DNA of 64,000 nucleotides, taken from positions 25,472,949 through 25,536,948 of the forward strand of contig NC_135553.1 in NCBI RefSeq assembly GCF_964340395.1. Direction: 5' to 3'. A model generated the notes under the pieces. It saw only the letters and a program-made list of their open reading frames with translations, was not told the DNA's origin and searched no databases. A program made the position numbers and the translations under genes. Numbering within the stretch: the first letter of the stretch is position 1; each line of letters begins with the position of its first letter. The DNA is from Glandiceps talaboti. Taxonomy: Eukaryota; Hemichordata; Enteropneusta; Spengelidae. This document shows, piece after piece, positions 1-64,000 of the stretch.

Positions 1-1365
1 ACACATCACCCTTTATACTCACCCCCTTCCCCTCCCCTCCCCCTCCCCTCACTTCTCTGGGGAGCACACAATCCATTACAATGTCTGAATACATCACTAT
101 TTACAGAATGGCAACATAACTACAAGAAACACATAAAGGCACTCCACTGTATGCATATTAGATGATACATCTAGTGCACTGCAAACAACAAACAAACAAA
201 CAAACAAACAAACAAACAAAACACATTGAAATAATAGGAAGCGTTAACAAGCAAGAGTAACTAACAAGAGGAACATGCACAGCATATGTCAGATTTTCAC
301 TTCATACACTTAATTTTGCTTCTGAGTTTTATTCACTTTTATGTAACAAACTATTGTAGTCATAAATTGTATTTCATTTTCATACTTTGTTTTCTAATTA
401 TTTGAATGATGATGATGAAATACTACATCTTAAAGGGGTCCATGCTACTCCAGGTAATAAAGACATTTTTGTAAACTTTGGGTTCCACAGTCAGATTTTA
501 CATCACTTATTTCAGGTGCAATTGCTGAGAAAAAACAATAAACTGAAACTTGTTCATCATTCATTGTCCAGGCTATCTCCCTACCATGGGTGCCCTTTTG
601 CAGCAGATATGTTAGTCTAGCTGCTAGACCTTTGGATTTCCTTCCATTACGACACAAGCTCTAAGGTTGCTTTATTGAGGGTGAAACACCAGAGGTCTAG
701 CTAGCTAAAGTCATCTCTGCATTCCTGGGATATAAATAACAGCCAATCAGAGAACCTTGTTGACGACTTGCACAAACAGAGGACAATAGCTAATCTTTTT
801 ATGCATATTCAGCTTAAGGAGGGGCTTGTAAAAATAACCACCAATGCCATAACTGGAATGTGTGAAGGACAATGTCTACACATTCATCAAACTCACAATT
901 ACCATAAAGCAATAAGATGTAGTAGTGACATGAATGTGTTCTTACATGCAGGGTTTATTATAGAGGTCATGGGTTATTGAATATTAACATATATATGCAT
1001 GCAATGCCCAACCCATGGCCATACATCATCTCAATGGAATGCTAAGCGTAAAAATGACTTTAGCTAGACGTTCAGGCATTCCGCCCTCAAAAAGCAATCT
1101 CCAATCGTTTATCACATTGGAAGAAAGCTCGAAGGCTCAGCAGCAAGACTACATATATGTATATGCAACAAGTGAATATAAATATTCATGATTGTTTTAT
1201 TTGAATATAATAAGTACTTTATTGGGTCCCATAATCCAAAGTTTACAAAAATGCCCTTATTTTATGGAGTGACGTTCCCCTTTACTGTAACAATTTAAGA
1301 ACCAATTAAATTGTTTTCAGCAAAAGTAAGCCCATGTGAGAATTATGCAGCAGCCCTTGTGTTAC
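1..1365 (-). other. Intron 3' of alternative exon F, with a CAAA microsatellite
   Basis: Intronic sequence downstream of version F. It holds a C/T-rich start, a (CAAA)n tract at about 182-221 and no further exon that fits the ABCC frame. The next constant exon (RFYVASSRQLKR-type sequence) was searched for and not found, so it must lie outside the window. Confidence 0.6.
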
Positions 1366-50736
<49,371 letters not shown>

Positions 50737-50960
50737 GCTTATCGTCAGAAATGTGTTGTTGTCTTGATACCGCCCATCACACGAACGTAACAGTTCACGA
50801 CCGTGACCAAGTTCTAGTACAAGTCATGTGACAGTTGACCTTTCAACCCGATTTCAACTACAATGTCTATCGTATGTTCCGCAATCCCTACATTGAGCAT
50901 CTGCTATGGCCGTCTTCTCAATCAATCACACACTCTCCCTTTCCTACACTCTTCCCTTTC
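50737..50960 (-). promoter_or_regulatory. Presumed 5' UTR and proximal promoter of the ABCC gene
   Basis: Directly upstream of the exon 1 ATG. It has GTCATGTGAC (50823-50832, an M-box/USF-type E-box) and TGACCTTT (50836-50843, a nuclear-receptor half site AAAGGTCA in minus sense) side by side. No clear TATA box. Sites are seen directly; function is inferred. Confidence 0.35.
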
Positions 50961-50973
50961 CTGAAAATGACAG

Positions 50974-51088
50974 GCTAGCTGCAATAATTGTAGCGTCTTG
51001 TTGCGGTTTTGTGGGTTTTTTCGTCTGTTTTGGTGAACAGACGAAAAAACCCACAAAACCGCAACAAGACGCTACAATTATTGCAGCT
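50974..51088. mobile_element. Short foldback element, perfect 54 bp arms, 8 bp flanking repeats
   Basis: Arms 50976-51029 and 51036-51089 are exact reverse complements around the 6 nt loop TTGGTG. Ends read TAGCTGCAATAATTGTAGCG and its complement. AATGACAG stands on both sides (50966-50973, 51089-51096), as a target-site duplication would. Perfect arms indicate recent insertion or arm homogenisation. It lies 240 bp upstream of the ABCC start codon. The 8 bp duplication suggests a hAT-like origin. Confidence 0.85.
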
Positions 51089-51346
51089 AATGACAGGCTA
51101 GTACTATCAACGTGCGCTTTTTTTATTTGTTTTTATCACTTGCAGTCACTATACGATTTATGACGAATTCATCCCGGATTTCTCACAGTCCTCGAAGCTT
51201 CGCATAAATAGCTAAGACTTGAGAAGTTGGGTTGTTTTGTATGTATCTACTGCATAATTGTACTCGTATACTAGTATCCCAGTATCCCTGTACTGTGCGC
51301 CCTCATCGATCACATAGGGCTAACCTTTTGTTGATGTGTTAGGTGT

Positions 51347-51800
51347 TTGGTGCTGTCTTGTAAAGTTTAGAAATTATTGTCTGAAAGGGTCTGAATAGTC
51401 TCAAAATTGACATTGGGTGTAAATGTGTCATTTATTGTAATTGCCGTCTGTCTAGGGATGACCTCAGTATTGACCTCTTTATTTAGAGTATAAACCTCCA
51501 GGGCTGCTAGGACCCCCCCCCCCCTCCACATGAGGTGTACACATCCCAGTCTCAAGCTCATCCCCCTACCTCTTACTGTCAAGATGCTATCAAATTATAT
51601 TTCAAAAATATTTCAACCCTATGTAGTTGCTTTTTACATGTTGGTGCTGTCTTGTAAAGCTTGGAAATTATTTTCTGAAAATGTCTGAATAGTCTCAATA
51701 TTGACTTTCAGAGTTAAAAACCTCCTGGGCTTCTAGGGGGAGATCCCCTAGGACCCCCCATAAGAGATGTACATATTCCCTTCTCAAGCTTTCCCCTATC
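51347..51800. repeat. Two diverged copies of a 250-300 bp repeat
   Basis: TTGGTGCTGTCTTGTAAAG at about 51348 and about 51643, each followed by AAATTATT.TCTGAAA, GTCTGAATAGTCTCAA and CCTCC.GGGCT.CTAGG with a C run. Probably an old dispersed repeat in tandem. Not coding. Confidence 0.75.
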
Positions 51801-52139
51801 TGTAAAACCAAAAAACAGGCTGACCTATCACTTAATTCTAAAACATGATGACTCCCCCCCCCCCCCCCCCCCCAATATAATATTCACATGACAGGTATTT
51901 TTTGATCGTGACACAGTGTGGACTGCTCGATTGTCTTGCATCTACTTTAGAAGATCCTGGGTTAGCACTATCATAATTATAATTATTGACTACACAGGGT
52001 AAATATATTCCAAAAGGAGTTTAATAGCACCTTTGGCATTGGAAGGTAGGGGGGGGGGGGTTAGTGACTTTTTATCGGCCCGATTTAAGAATCCACCGCC
52101 CCGCCCCCCAGGCTGGAGAAACTGACCGGTCCCTAAGAA

Positions 52140-52565
52140 TGCATACTTCAATTTCAATATAATTCAGTACATACGTTGACCATAACAATCGCATAAGTCC
52201 TGTAAAGCTTGTTGATGTACCTTTCAGTGTTAATGAATAATTTGCATAATTAATGATTCTTGGTAATTAGGCTATATCTTACGACTGCATACTTCAATCT
52301 CAATACAATTCAGTACATACATTAACCATAACAAAGTGTACGTCCTATAAAGTTAGTTGATGTACCTTACAGTGTTAATGAATAATTTGCATAATTAATG
52401 AGTTTCGGTAATTAGGCTATATCGTAAGACTGCATATTTCAATTTCAATACAATTTACTTCATACATTAAACATAACAAAGTTTATACGCCCTATAAAGT
52501 TTGTTGATGTACCTTAAAGTGTTAATAACTAATTTGCATGATTAATGATTTTCGGTAATTAGGAA
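52140..52565. repeat. 146 bp tandem repeat, three copies
   Basis: Units start GCATACTTCAATTTCAATA at about 52140, 52287 and 52432 and share GTTAATGAATAATTTGCATA and GGTAATTAGG. Identity is moderate. A G10 run precedes the array at about 52051. Confidence 0.85.
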
Positions 52566-53479
52566 GCCTTCAGTATTTACAAGGGGAGGGCCAGAGGAAA
52601 TCACACATGGTCTGTTAAGAAAAACATGACCCTCCCTCCATTCTCCATTCGTAAAAAGTGACCCTCCCCTTTGTCCCATTTTGTAAAACATGACCCTCCC
52701 CATGACATTTGCATATACTGGACGTTAATCAATATTCCCATTATATGTATACATACAAATTAAATGATTTTGACTCTGTATTAGAAAGCAATATTTGTGC
52801 ATATACTACCATTGCGCGCAGGAGTTATATAAAATCGGCTGTGATCAGAACGAAAAAAAGTCTAGTTCTTATCACTATCAAACTGACAAACATTGATACA
52901 AAAACAACAGGTTCATGCACATACATGTACTTGTCTGTGGTTCACGTGCACGCGACTCTTTTTATCAGTTTGTCTGCGTCAACCGCGACTTCAGCCGCGT
53001 ACATATACGTGTGTACACCGTCACGTTAATTATGACCGCATGTATGATGTATTATACATGATGTAGTACGTAGGACACGATCCATGTGCAACGGGTAAAG
53101 GTAGTTAATCTAAAACAACTAAAGTTTGTTGCATAAATAACAATTACATTCATTATTGTGAAACTGGCCAGAATTGAAATAAGATGGTACACTATACTGT
53201 GAGCGCGAGCAAAATAGCTTTAGGAACAAAAACGTGAGGAAAAGTGAACGCGTATTTCCAATGGGCCAGTCAGGTACTACTTCTAGTACGAGCGCACATG
53301 TTGACGTCGACCTGCTGTACATGTATTACATACGTAGACATGTTGTTCTCAACTTTTCATGATACATGTGTAGTCAGACCACTAAAAGAATGTATACTAC
53401 ACGATGAAGTAAACTGAATCTTTACAACAGCAAAGGTTGAAGTTGTGTCCTTTACAATTATTTGGTGTTATCTTTTCAT

Positions 53480-54118
53480 CTTTTGGTGCCTGGTTTCTGC
53501 CACAACATAACATTGCTAGTAGTCAAGCATCTAAATGCCTTTTTGGATTGAACAAATGTCTAAGTCGTTACAAGAATTTAACGCTTGATAATGTTATTTG
53601 CTGTTAAATTTTACCTATCTTACTGTATGGCAGTGAGATATGGGGATTTCATGGAACAACGGATATTGACCATATCCAATGGATTGTGTAGATTCTCCAT
53701 ACAAGTAGGCAACAAAGCCTCTAAGTTTGGCTGTACGTGAGGAAACAGGGTGCTATAAATTGAAAGTAAACATTTTTAGACGTGTTGTTAACGGGCTGCA
53801 CATTAACATTAGACCACAGTAGATATAGTTATCAATGCTAGCGCTATCAATACCAATTCGGTAAATCTGAAAACAATGCAACCTACCGTGTTGGGTAACC
53901 TCAGTCAAAAATTTGTTTGGGTGGGAGACGAACGTGTATTTCTTAATGTATTTTCACAACGTTGTAAGGATATTGACGTACAGAAATGGGCAACCAATAC
54001 AAGACAGAGTCCAAAACTTATAAATTATTATTCATTTAAGACATCCCTTGGCATGGAGAGCTATTTATCAAATATACAGTGGCCATATGCATAGTACTGA
54101 ATAAAGGATTGATTGATT
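53480..54118 (+). mobile_element. Degenerate LINE 3' fragment (reverse-transcriptase C-terminus)
   Basis: Plus-strand frames broken by stops read LNKCLSRYKNLTLDN, ILPILLYGSEIWGF (the conserved LLYGSE.WG motif after the RT domain), HIQ.I, and further on NVFSQRCKDIDVQKW and SYLSNIQWPYA, then GAATAAAGGATTGATTGATT as a 3' tail. Inactive: several in-frame stops and no upstream RT domain. Confidence 0.75.
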
Positions 54119-54402
54119 GGAACGTACATTCATGATACCAGGGTGCACATGCGTCTAATGCACTCTTGAAATTCAATAAAGTTTCAACTTGGTCCAAATG
54201 ATACTTCAAACATAACTAATCGCATATATTCTGTTGTATTCCAACAATTATTGTGTGTAAGAACGCAAATCTAAAGGCTTTGCCCTTATGGATGGCATTC
54301 AGTTTAAATCTGGTACTTGGACCGTCGTATGCGGATCTTTAATGAATTGAATAGGCATATATTTACATATTGGTATTGTAACAGGTGTAAGCTCGTGAAC
54401 CA

Positions 54403-54479
54403 TATAAATACCGGACAACGCGTGATCACCGTGCCACACCTATATGAACGTCAATCCAAGAGAGAAAGACAGATCCAAG
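54403..54479 (+). promoter_or_regulatory. Possible H2B promoter (TATA box) and 5' non-coding exon
   Basis: TATAAATA at 54403-54410 lies 560 bp upstream of the H2B ATG. A weak donor (CCAAG/GTGGGT at 54480) could pair with a strong acceptor at 54945 (TTTTTTACTTTTACAG), which would remove a 5' UTR intron. Inference only. Confidence 0.35.
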
Positions 54480-54945
54480 GTGGGTTCAGATAACTTTCTT
54501 TACCTGGTTTGTGAAATTATGGTAGGCCATAGTCAACTTCATAGAACGTTGTCATAAAATCAGTTTGTACCCGTCTTCATTTCCCCAGTCCTTTATGTCG
54601 TAAACGTGTCAGACGGTGGAGAGTCGATTCCGTAAGGGTCTGATGCCCAGCTCAAGTTGCTGTAAAACTTGTGTAACGCCCATTACCATTATCTGCTTTA
54701 TTCCCAACCCATTGTCGCTAAATAGTTCTTTTTTTCGTTGAATTTGCCACCAAGTGACCACAGTATACAACATGAAGACGTTCACTATTTGGCGGCAACG
54801 ATTTAAATTTTGCATACCTGCATGCACTTGAATCTCTGCAAATGTTGTTGAATTCCATTCAGTTTTCTTACCACGCCTAATTTGATAGTGTCCTCCAATA
54901 TAACAATTGTATTTATTTTTTGTCTTGTGTTTTTTACTTTTACAG

Positions 54946-56968
<2,023 letters not shown>

Positions 56969-57818
56969 TTGTTAAATGATGAAACTGTTTTATGTTTTAT
57001 TACTAAACTTTGAATGCGTCTCGAGGATGTGGCCAGGGCTGAGGTTTCACGCCGGCAAGGATTCCTGGTAACTTTTAGGGTAGTCCAAACTTGCATGATA
57101 TATTTACAAAGATGATGTAGCAGGATTGTATTTCTAAAAATATAGCAGAATTTAACTGACAAGTTGACGTTCCGTCGACTCCGTAATGGTTAATGAACAA
57201 AAATTATGTGGACAGATTTAAAGGGACAGTAGTTGTATCTTTTGATGACAGTATGTTTTGTTCTGTTTATCGACTACAGTTTTTAGTTTCTTGTTCTACT
57301 CCATAACGCACATGGAAACACTCCCGTGTTGGCAAACGCTTGTAAACGCAGCCTGTATATGTACAAATTGCATTGTTATTTTTGACAAATGAATTTTAGT
57401 CTGGACTAAAATTATCAACAGTAACTGCACTTTACACATATACAGGTTGTGTTGACAAGCCAAATACAGGGTTTTTCAACATGTTTTAAGGAGTACAACA
57501 AGAAACTGCAATTGACACACACAACAAAAATATTGACAAAAGATCTGATCAAGTTACAGATACTGTCCCTTTAATGAATTTGATTATACGACACATATTT
57601 CTGCCATGCACAAATATCACTAAACGTATTGGTACATTATTTTTTGTTTATAATTGATATCGTTATTTCCATGTGGTACACACTCTCCCTGGTCAAGTAT
57701 CCTGTAATAACTCTGGAATGTCATTATCACTTTGTACATTGCTTATTTCACTACTTTCACTCCCTTTTCTTAGTGTCATTATCACTGTCATTCAAATATA
57801 TTGAGGATAACAACAGCA

Positions 57819-57932
57819 TCGTCATCATCATCATCATCATCATCACCACCACCACCACCACCACCACTATCATCATCATCACCACCACCACCACCACCAC
57901 CACCACCATCATCATCATCACAACCATCACAA
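57819..57932. repeat. CAT/CAC triplet repeats
   Basis: Alternating (ATC)n and (ACC)n blocks. Ser/Pro and Asp/Gly frames over it are artefacts. Confidence 0.95.
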
Positions 57933-58129
57933 TCATCCTCTTCAGTGGAAATGGAAACACTGCTGTCTGTTTCTTCTTCCCCTTGGCTTTCATTTGTTTC
58001 CTTGTCCATTTCATATCGCTCTATTAGATATCTGCTGGCCAAGACTTTATCTAATGTGAGCCTCTACAAGTTCCACTTTGTCTTTCTTCAAAGGCTTCTT
58101 TGCACTTGTCAGTTGATGTTTATCTAAGT

Positions 58130-60440
58130 ACATTAAGATCAGAGACATTCATCTTCTTCAATTGACCATTTCTGTACAGTGTTCCAATCAATGTCACCAT
58201 ACATTTATAATCGGAGCATCAGCTACACTCTTACTGGCTTGTTTCTGGTGCTGTATCTTCTCCTTTGTCATGTGTAGCTATACACGCGGAACACATAAGA
58301 AATGAAATACCTTGAAATTTACTGGATGGACTGACTCTAATATGTGCCTCCATTGACCTGAACATGTTCAATTCACACAAACATAGCCAATAGAGACACA
58401 CTTTCAAATAATTTAATGAATTTGATTCTCTAAATGGTAAATGACCTCCACTGTGCACGTTTTCCCCAAATTTTCTCACTTTCTACTTTATCTTTTTTAT
58501 TATTTGTGTCAATAGGACTTGAAATGATTTAAACTTTTGAAACCCTAAAATTAGTGATACGTTTATGATATAACTAAGTTGTGTTTTACTTCTGAATGGT
58601 GCTCTAAATGGCCTCCAAAAGGTGTTCATTTTTCAAAAATCTCTCTCCCCATACTTACGGAATACAAATGTTGTTTCTGCAGTCAGAATATAAGATTGTA
58701 ATGGACTTAAATTCATATTCCGGCTTGACATTTAAATACTTTTTACACAAATTTAAAGTTTTTTCACGAAAACTTGGTTAACTGCTCTAAGGATTAATAG
58801 TTTGCAATGAGGTATTTTAAGTCTTGTTAGAAAACTTTAGAAAAAACTGTTCTAATGTTTCAAACATTGCACCAACAATTAAACATTTTATCCCGCAACT
58901 TAAATATTGTCACTCGAAAATAAAGTTTGAGCCACACGAATAAAAATTTTCGTTTCGCAAATTAATTTTCTGCTCTGTAAAAAGAATTTATTTGTCACAT
59001 AAATTGTAGTTTTTTGCTTTGATATTTCTATATTGACCCAAGAAATTAATGTTTTGTCATATGAAATAAAAGTGTTATCCTTTTATTAAATATTTTGCCC
59101 TCAAAAATCAATTATTTATAGAACAAATTTAATTTTCGTCTGTCACTTGTGGGCCGCATCATCACTGAAAGTATTGAAACTGTCTTGAGAAAGACAAACT
59201 ATATCGAGATTCATCATTCCAAACAGATTGATGCAACCATGCATGATTTACCTAAGTACATATATACATTATACTACACACAGTGCACAAGCATGTGTTT
59301 CAATAAATGTTGTAAATGAACTTGTAGAATCAAGTCAGGTGTTGCACTGATAGTGATACGGCAAATCAAAGCTCATAAACTAAAAGACAGTCATTTGAGA
59401 GTATAAATGGACATGTATATTGAAAGACACAAATTCATTTGTAGATATTGTAAATATTTCCGTACACATTTAAGTCTGTGTATTCAAAACCCTCGATTCT
59501 AAGTAAGCATAATTTACATTCTTCGTGGCAAAAGTTATTAAAACTGAGATAATCCTTCACGTACATGTACGTCCAAACTAATGATTCCACCATACTTAAC
59601 TAGGAAACATGTGTGATTAGATCCAGGATTGTACACGATAATTCACTAACTGCAATTCGAACAATTTAAAATACCCCAACACCGGTAAAGCCATCGTCAT
59701 AATACAACTAGATATTACTTTGGTAATCGAAGCTTCGGGTTACCATAGACGTTGGAGAGAAATGTCTGTGGATTTACTAAGTTAGACACAAAAACTAAAA
59801 CTATTTTGTCGCAACATGTTGATACAACGTCAACAGTGATAAGCTATAGGAGGATCTTGGTTTAATCAAAGTCTCAGTAGGGTGGCTCTCTGAAATCTAC
59901 TTCTATAAATTTGCAGTGTACTGTATTGGGACTTCCAATATTCGCATAATAGAGCGAGGAACAGCTATCACCCACTTGTGTAATCTACCACATCAAACAA
60001 CAAAAATACTTTGTGTCTATCTTAGTAAAACGAAGTCTCGATTACTAGAGTTGTATTTGGAGACAACGGTAGGACATAAGGTAGGGTCTATTATACTGTT
60101 TTGTGTTTGTTTTATCGGGGCTGGCCCGAGGAGGGGGTTGTTGGTATTCAAGTATTCAAGCCCATGAGAATGACGTAAATCATATCAGGTATAATATATG
60201 TCACCATGGCAATTCAAACGGTCCATTGTCATTATCATCAATAAAGGTCGAAATCTAAAACGATTAGGGCATAGATATTGTAACATTATAAGTATCAACA
60301 CACAGTGATATGAAGATACTTTTGATTGATATTATGTATAGCTATGCTTTCGCTACAATAGTGTTTGGCAATCGATTGATAAAGCAAAGAAATGGAATAC
60401 ATGTATTCATAAAAATAGGGCAAGTAGGTCGGAACTTTGT
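58130..60440. other. Intergenic sequence, no supported gene
   Basis: AT-rich unique sequence. Frames are short and unlike any family I know. Confidence 0.5.
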
Positions 60441-60445
60441 TTTGC

Positions 60446-60551
<106 letters not shown>

Positions 60552-61816
60552 TATTGAGGAGTTGCAACGATTCTAACAACATTAACAATATACTCGTTGA
60601 TCACAACATTTCTGTGATAGATTCATAACGTGTAAAAGAAATAAATAAAGACAACTATATGTAAAATAAAGGAACTCAATATGTAGACCGTAGGCCTACT
60701 CTATAAATTCAAATTTGCAGTCAGAAAAGACCTGGTTTCCTGGAATGTGGTTACAACACTTCAACAAAAATACTTTGGTAAGAATAATTACACGGAAATA
60801 GAAGTAAATTCTCACCATTAAATCTCTTTTGAATGTAAAAAAAATGTTTAGGTCGGAAACATATCATTTTGCCTTATTTGGCCTAGTAACAGCGATCTGG
60901 TTTGATTTTTTCGAATTCTGCTATAATTCACTACAGATTCTTTCAACACGATTATGTTCACTGGGAACATTTGATTCTCTTTTACTTTTTTAATCGAGCG
61001 TTGACACCAAACAGGAAGTTCACACATGCGAATAACACCTATAGACATGGACCCAAAACGTGGACCATTTCACGTACATTCTTTTCAAATATGTTCTTTT
61101 CAAATACCACTGAAGTATTTTCACAACGTGTTTGTTTTGGTCATGGGACTATAGGAAGACGAAAAACATTTTATGACACTGGGAAAGTCCTGCAAATCCA
61201 AGGCTAACCCATCAAGCTATTCGTCTTTGTGGTTAAATATGGCAAATGTTTAGTATATACTATGTAGGTGTGTACTTTCACCTGTAACTTATGACAAGCA
61301 CTGCCAATGTTAAAGGAGCCAACCTTCTTCAATATACTGGCATTACCAAGTAAAGTCGAATACAAAAATTATGCACTCTCAAACTAGTACTGCTGCTCTG
61401 TTCATGAAACATGTATTTGTTTCCACTTGTCATTGATATATGAATTAAAAACTAGAAATTTACTATCTTTCAGAAACATATCTTATCTTACAGGAAAACA
61501 CTACAAGATCGAATCTTGTGTGGATAGTCTGAAAGGTCCAGCCTGGAATCATATAGGCTACAGCTTGCGAGACTACTCGTTTCGACCAACACACAACCAA
61601 CTATTGCCTATTAGATAAGATCATCATAATTACGTTGAAACAGTTTTTTTGACCAACACTGATAAGAATCAATAATCTAATCATGCCATGCATATTCTCA
61701 AAAACATCTTTCTATAACGATTCAATCATGATACCTATGACGTCACTATAGCGTTAGAAGTGACTATAGCGTTAGGAGAAGAGAAACAAAGATTTTACAA
61801 TAAGAAGTAGATGTGT

Positions 61817-61954
61817 ACCAAAATCGTGTGTTAACCACAGTCACTTGTAAGCTAAGAATCCATCCGTCAAGTCCCAACACAAAATACCAAAATCGTGTGT
61901 TAACCACAGTCACTTGTAAGCTAAGAATCTATCCGTCAAGTCCCAGTACAAAAT
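61817..61954. repeat. 69 bp tandem duplication
   Basis: Two copies starting ACCAAAATCGTGTGTTAACC (61817 and 61886) with only a few differences. ACTATAGCGTTAG-like short repeats lie just upstream (about 61746-61775). Confidence 0.93.
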
Positions 61955-62426
61955 AACAGTGCAATTAATTATTTACTAAGACATCCCCAGATATCGACAG
62001 GTTACAAGTGACTATTGCATTAGTATAACCACAGCCCACATGTAACTGTGAGTGAGTATTATTACGCTATAGGATCAATGACCGGTGAAGATATAGTAAT
62101 CTATGGTATATGGTAGAAGGTTCAAAAGTTTATCAAAGGTGACTGTATCCGAGCAATGTCTAATCAATTAATTGTACACTTAACAACTATTGCATATGTA
62201 TTGTTATGCGATATACACTAGTCATTCACATATGTATGGGGATTTAGTCCAAGGGGTGTAGTAAAATCACTGACACACATCGGGGTCTATAAATGTACCT
62301 TGATCATAAGGAGTTTGTAGATTTAGCAGTAGAGATGAATTACCACAATATGACTGGTGTTGGAAATAACCAGGGTTTCAACTTGTACACTATGTTGCGC
62401 GTAGGCTAACATGCACGCATGCGCGC

Positions 62427-62427
62427 T

Positions 62428-62483
<56 letters not shown>

Positions 62484-62573
62484 CACAGACACACACGCAC
62501 ACACACACGCACGCACGCACGCACGCACACACACACATACATACATACATACATACATAAATACATACATACA

Positions 62574-62605
<32 letters not shown>

Positions 62606-62712
62606 CACACACACACATACATACATACATACATACATACATACATACATACATACATACATACATACATACATACATACATACATACATACATACATAC
62701 ATACATACATAC
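62427..62712. repeat. Compound microsatellite GACA / GCAC / ATAC
   Basis: (GACA)n, then (CA)n and (GCAC)n, then about 170 bp of (ATAC)n. Long Tyr-Val-Cys-Met frames are artefacts. Confidence 0.97.
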
Positions 62713-64000
62713 GTCTCAGTCTACAAAATTTGAAATCCAGGCTTCCAGCCAGATACACGCACATCTAAAATTTGTCTGACATATGTTTGTTTGTTTGTTC
62801 ATGTTCGGCGTAGTAGTTCTTCGACCTAGATGATGTAAAAGTAGTGCTATAATAAATGGTTTGGTTTACACTTATATTTCTACTTTAAAGAAACTTTTGA
62901 AAAACGTGTACTGACAGAGTAGAGAGCTGATATGAACTTTGTTGTTTGTCCATATCGCTAATCATCAACCGTACCTTTCAAGTAGTATTATAGTATAGAC
63001 AGCTGTATTCAACTGACCGTACACTGCATTATGTTCACTCTGTTTGGCTCTAAAGTATGGTGAGGTTACAGCAGAAATCCTGCTTTGTTATTTGTTGTAT
63101 TAGCCTAAAGAAGGAAAGGCGTGAAAAGCCTTGTATTGTCAAAAAGTCCCGAACCTAAATCAGAATTGGCCACTCAGTCGAACCATATAAGATTGCCGAA
63201 CTGAAAAGCTGTCTTCAGTCGGATTTCAACTATGGACAGATTGATGCGATTTTGATCCTGATTGTTCGGTTGCTATTTTTCTTAGCGATGCTATCGAATG
63301 CACGGATTTGTGCATACTACTGGTGCCAGGGAATCAAGTATTTTGTCAACTGGTTACTTAGCTGAGTTATCTGGTTGTAAATCCAACTAAAGACCTCTGG
63401 GTAACTCTCACTAACCCACTCGATAGACCCAGTGCCATTTTGGAACAACGCCAACATATTAAAATCTACCTGTTGGTTACAGCTGACATCGTGACTGAAC
63501 TTCAACAACTGCGTCTCAGCGTTCGGACCTCAAGGCCGAAGAAGTGTTCACGTGAACTTGACAGTGGAGGACCAAACTATAACATTTATATGACGAGTAC
63601 AAAAAGGTAAGTTGCTGAACTACTAAGAGAAATTCAAGTATTGGTTGATTTATAGCAGTCTCCGTCCGATGCACATTTTGTTTTCTTTGTTGAAACATGG
63701 ATTAACTCAAAATACGCATAAATTCAGAGCCAATATCAAAACAAGTTCTAACGCACACCTTATACCAAAGTTTGGACGAGTAATTTTCCTCTTAAAAATA
63801 TTTCTTGGTATGAAAACTGTTACTCCGTCGTCGAGGTGCGTATGTTTATTACGCCATTGTTCACTTTGAAATAGTGTCGGAAAACTTAACAGTTGAAGTA
63901 CTTTTGGAACTTTTGTTTACTAAAAGTATAGCAAGTTTGACAGGTTCTTCACACCATGTGAAGTGGTAAAACTATGAGTCAGTTAAGAAAATGTCTATCA
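62713..64000. other. Right-end intergenic sequence
   Basis: No gene supported. A minus-strand frame at 63317-63508 (contains NGTGSIEWVSESYPEVFSWI) looks more protein-like than its surroundings and could be a terminal exon of an unknown gene, but I see no family signature. Confidence 0.3.

Noticed and set aside
57757-58127. Asp/Gly, Ser/Pro and Met/Val homopolymer ORFs
   Set aside because: Triplet-repeat artefacts with no flanking domain.
62323-62764. Tyr-Val-Cys-Met and Thr-Asp-Arg-Gln ORFs
   Set aside because: Translations of the ATAC and GACA microsatellites.
63317-63508. Minus-strand 63-codon frame with NGTGSIEWVSESYPEVF
   Set aside because: It looks somewhat protein-like, but there is no recognised family, no paired exon and no clear acceptor, so it is not called as a gene.

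Overview
The window is eukaryotic: AT-rich, intron-dense, and full of simple repeats, minisatellites and fragments of LINE and foldback elements. The many ACATGTACATGT-type palindromes and the gene content suggest a marine invertebrate, perhaps lophotrochozoan or basal deuterostome. I cannot name the species. There are no prokaryotic features.

The main gene is an ABCC1/MRP1-type ABC transporter on the minus strand. It starts at 50736 and runs off the left edge. I could place 21 constitutive coding exons and one alternative-exon cluster by matching reading frame, splice sites and conserved family motifs. Exon 1 is only 12 codons and is separated from exon 2 by a 15.5 kb intron. Exons 2-6 encode TMD0, exons 8-12 TMD1, exons 13-18 NBD1, exons 18-20 the linker and exon 21 the start of TMD2. 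The next coding segment (second half of TM13, the intracellular loop, TM14-TM15) is present as six intact tandem versions: A 15634-15944, B 13032-13342, C 12323-12633, D 8231-8538, E 4486-4796, F 1366-1676. All six enter in phase 1 and leave in phase 0, so exactly one can be used per mRNA. The gene can therefore encode at least six transporters that differ in a substrate-pathway segment of TMD2. The rest of TMD2 and NBD2 lie outside the window.

The alternative-exon region (1.3-16 kb) also carries four minisatellites (29, 49, 31 and 35 bp units), a 1.6 kb foldback element with TA flanks, a cluster of CTAGATCTAG palindromes and a 195 bp duplication. Introns of the constitutive part carry little beyond microsatellites and one microRNA-like hairpin. 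Intron 1 (35.2-50.7 kb) holds a 9.35 kb satellite built of 18/36 bp units, a 33 bp array, a 23 bp array and a minus-strand LINE 3' end.

From 51 to 54 kb, upstream of the transporter, lie a perfect 54 bp-arm hairpin element, diverged tandem repeats and a plus-strand LINE remnant. A plus-strand histone H2B variant gene follows (coding exons 54971-55117 and 56555-56791). It has an intron and AATAAA signals, unlike replication-dependent histone genes. Its intron contains a second copy of the hairpin-element family. From 57 to 64 kb I see only simple repeats, a 69 bp duplication and no gene I can support.
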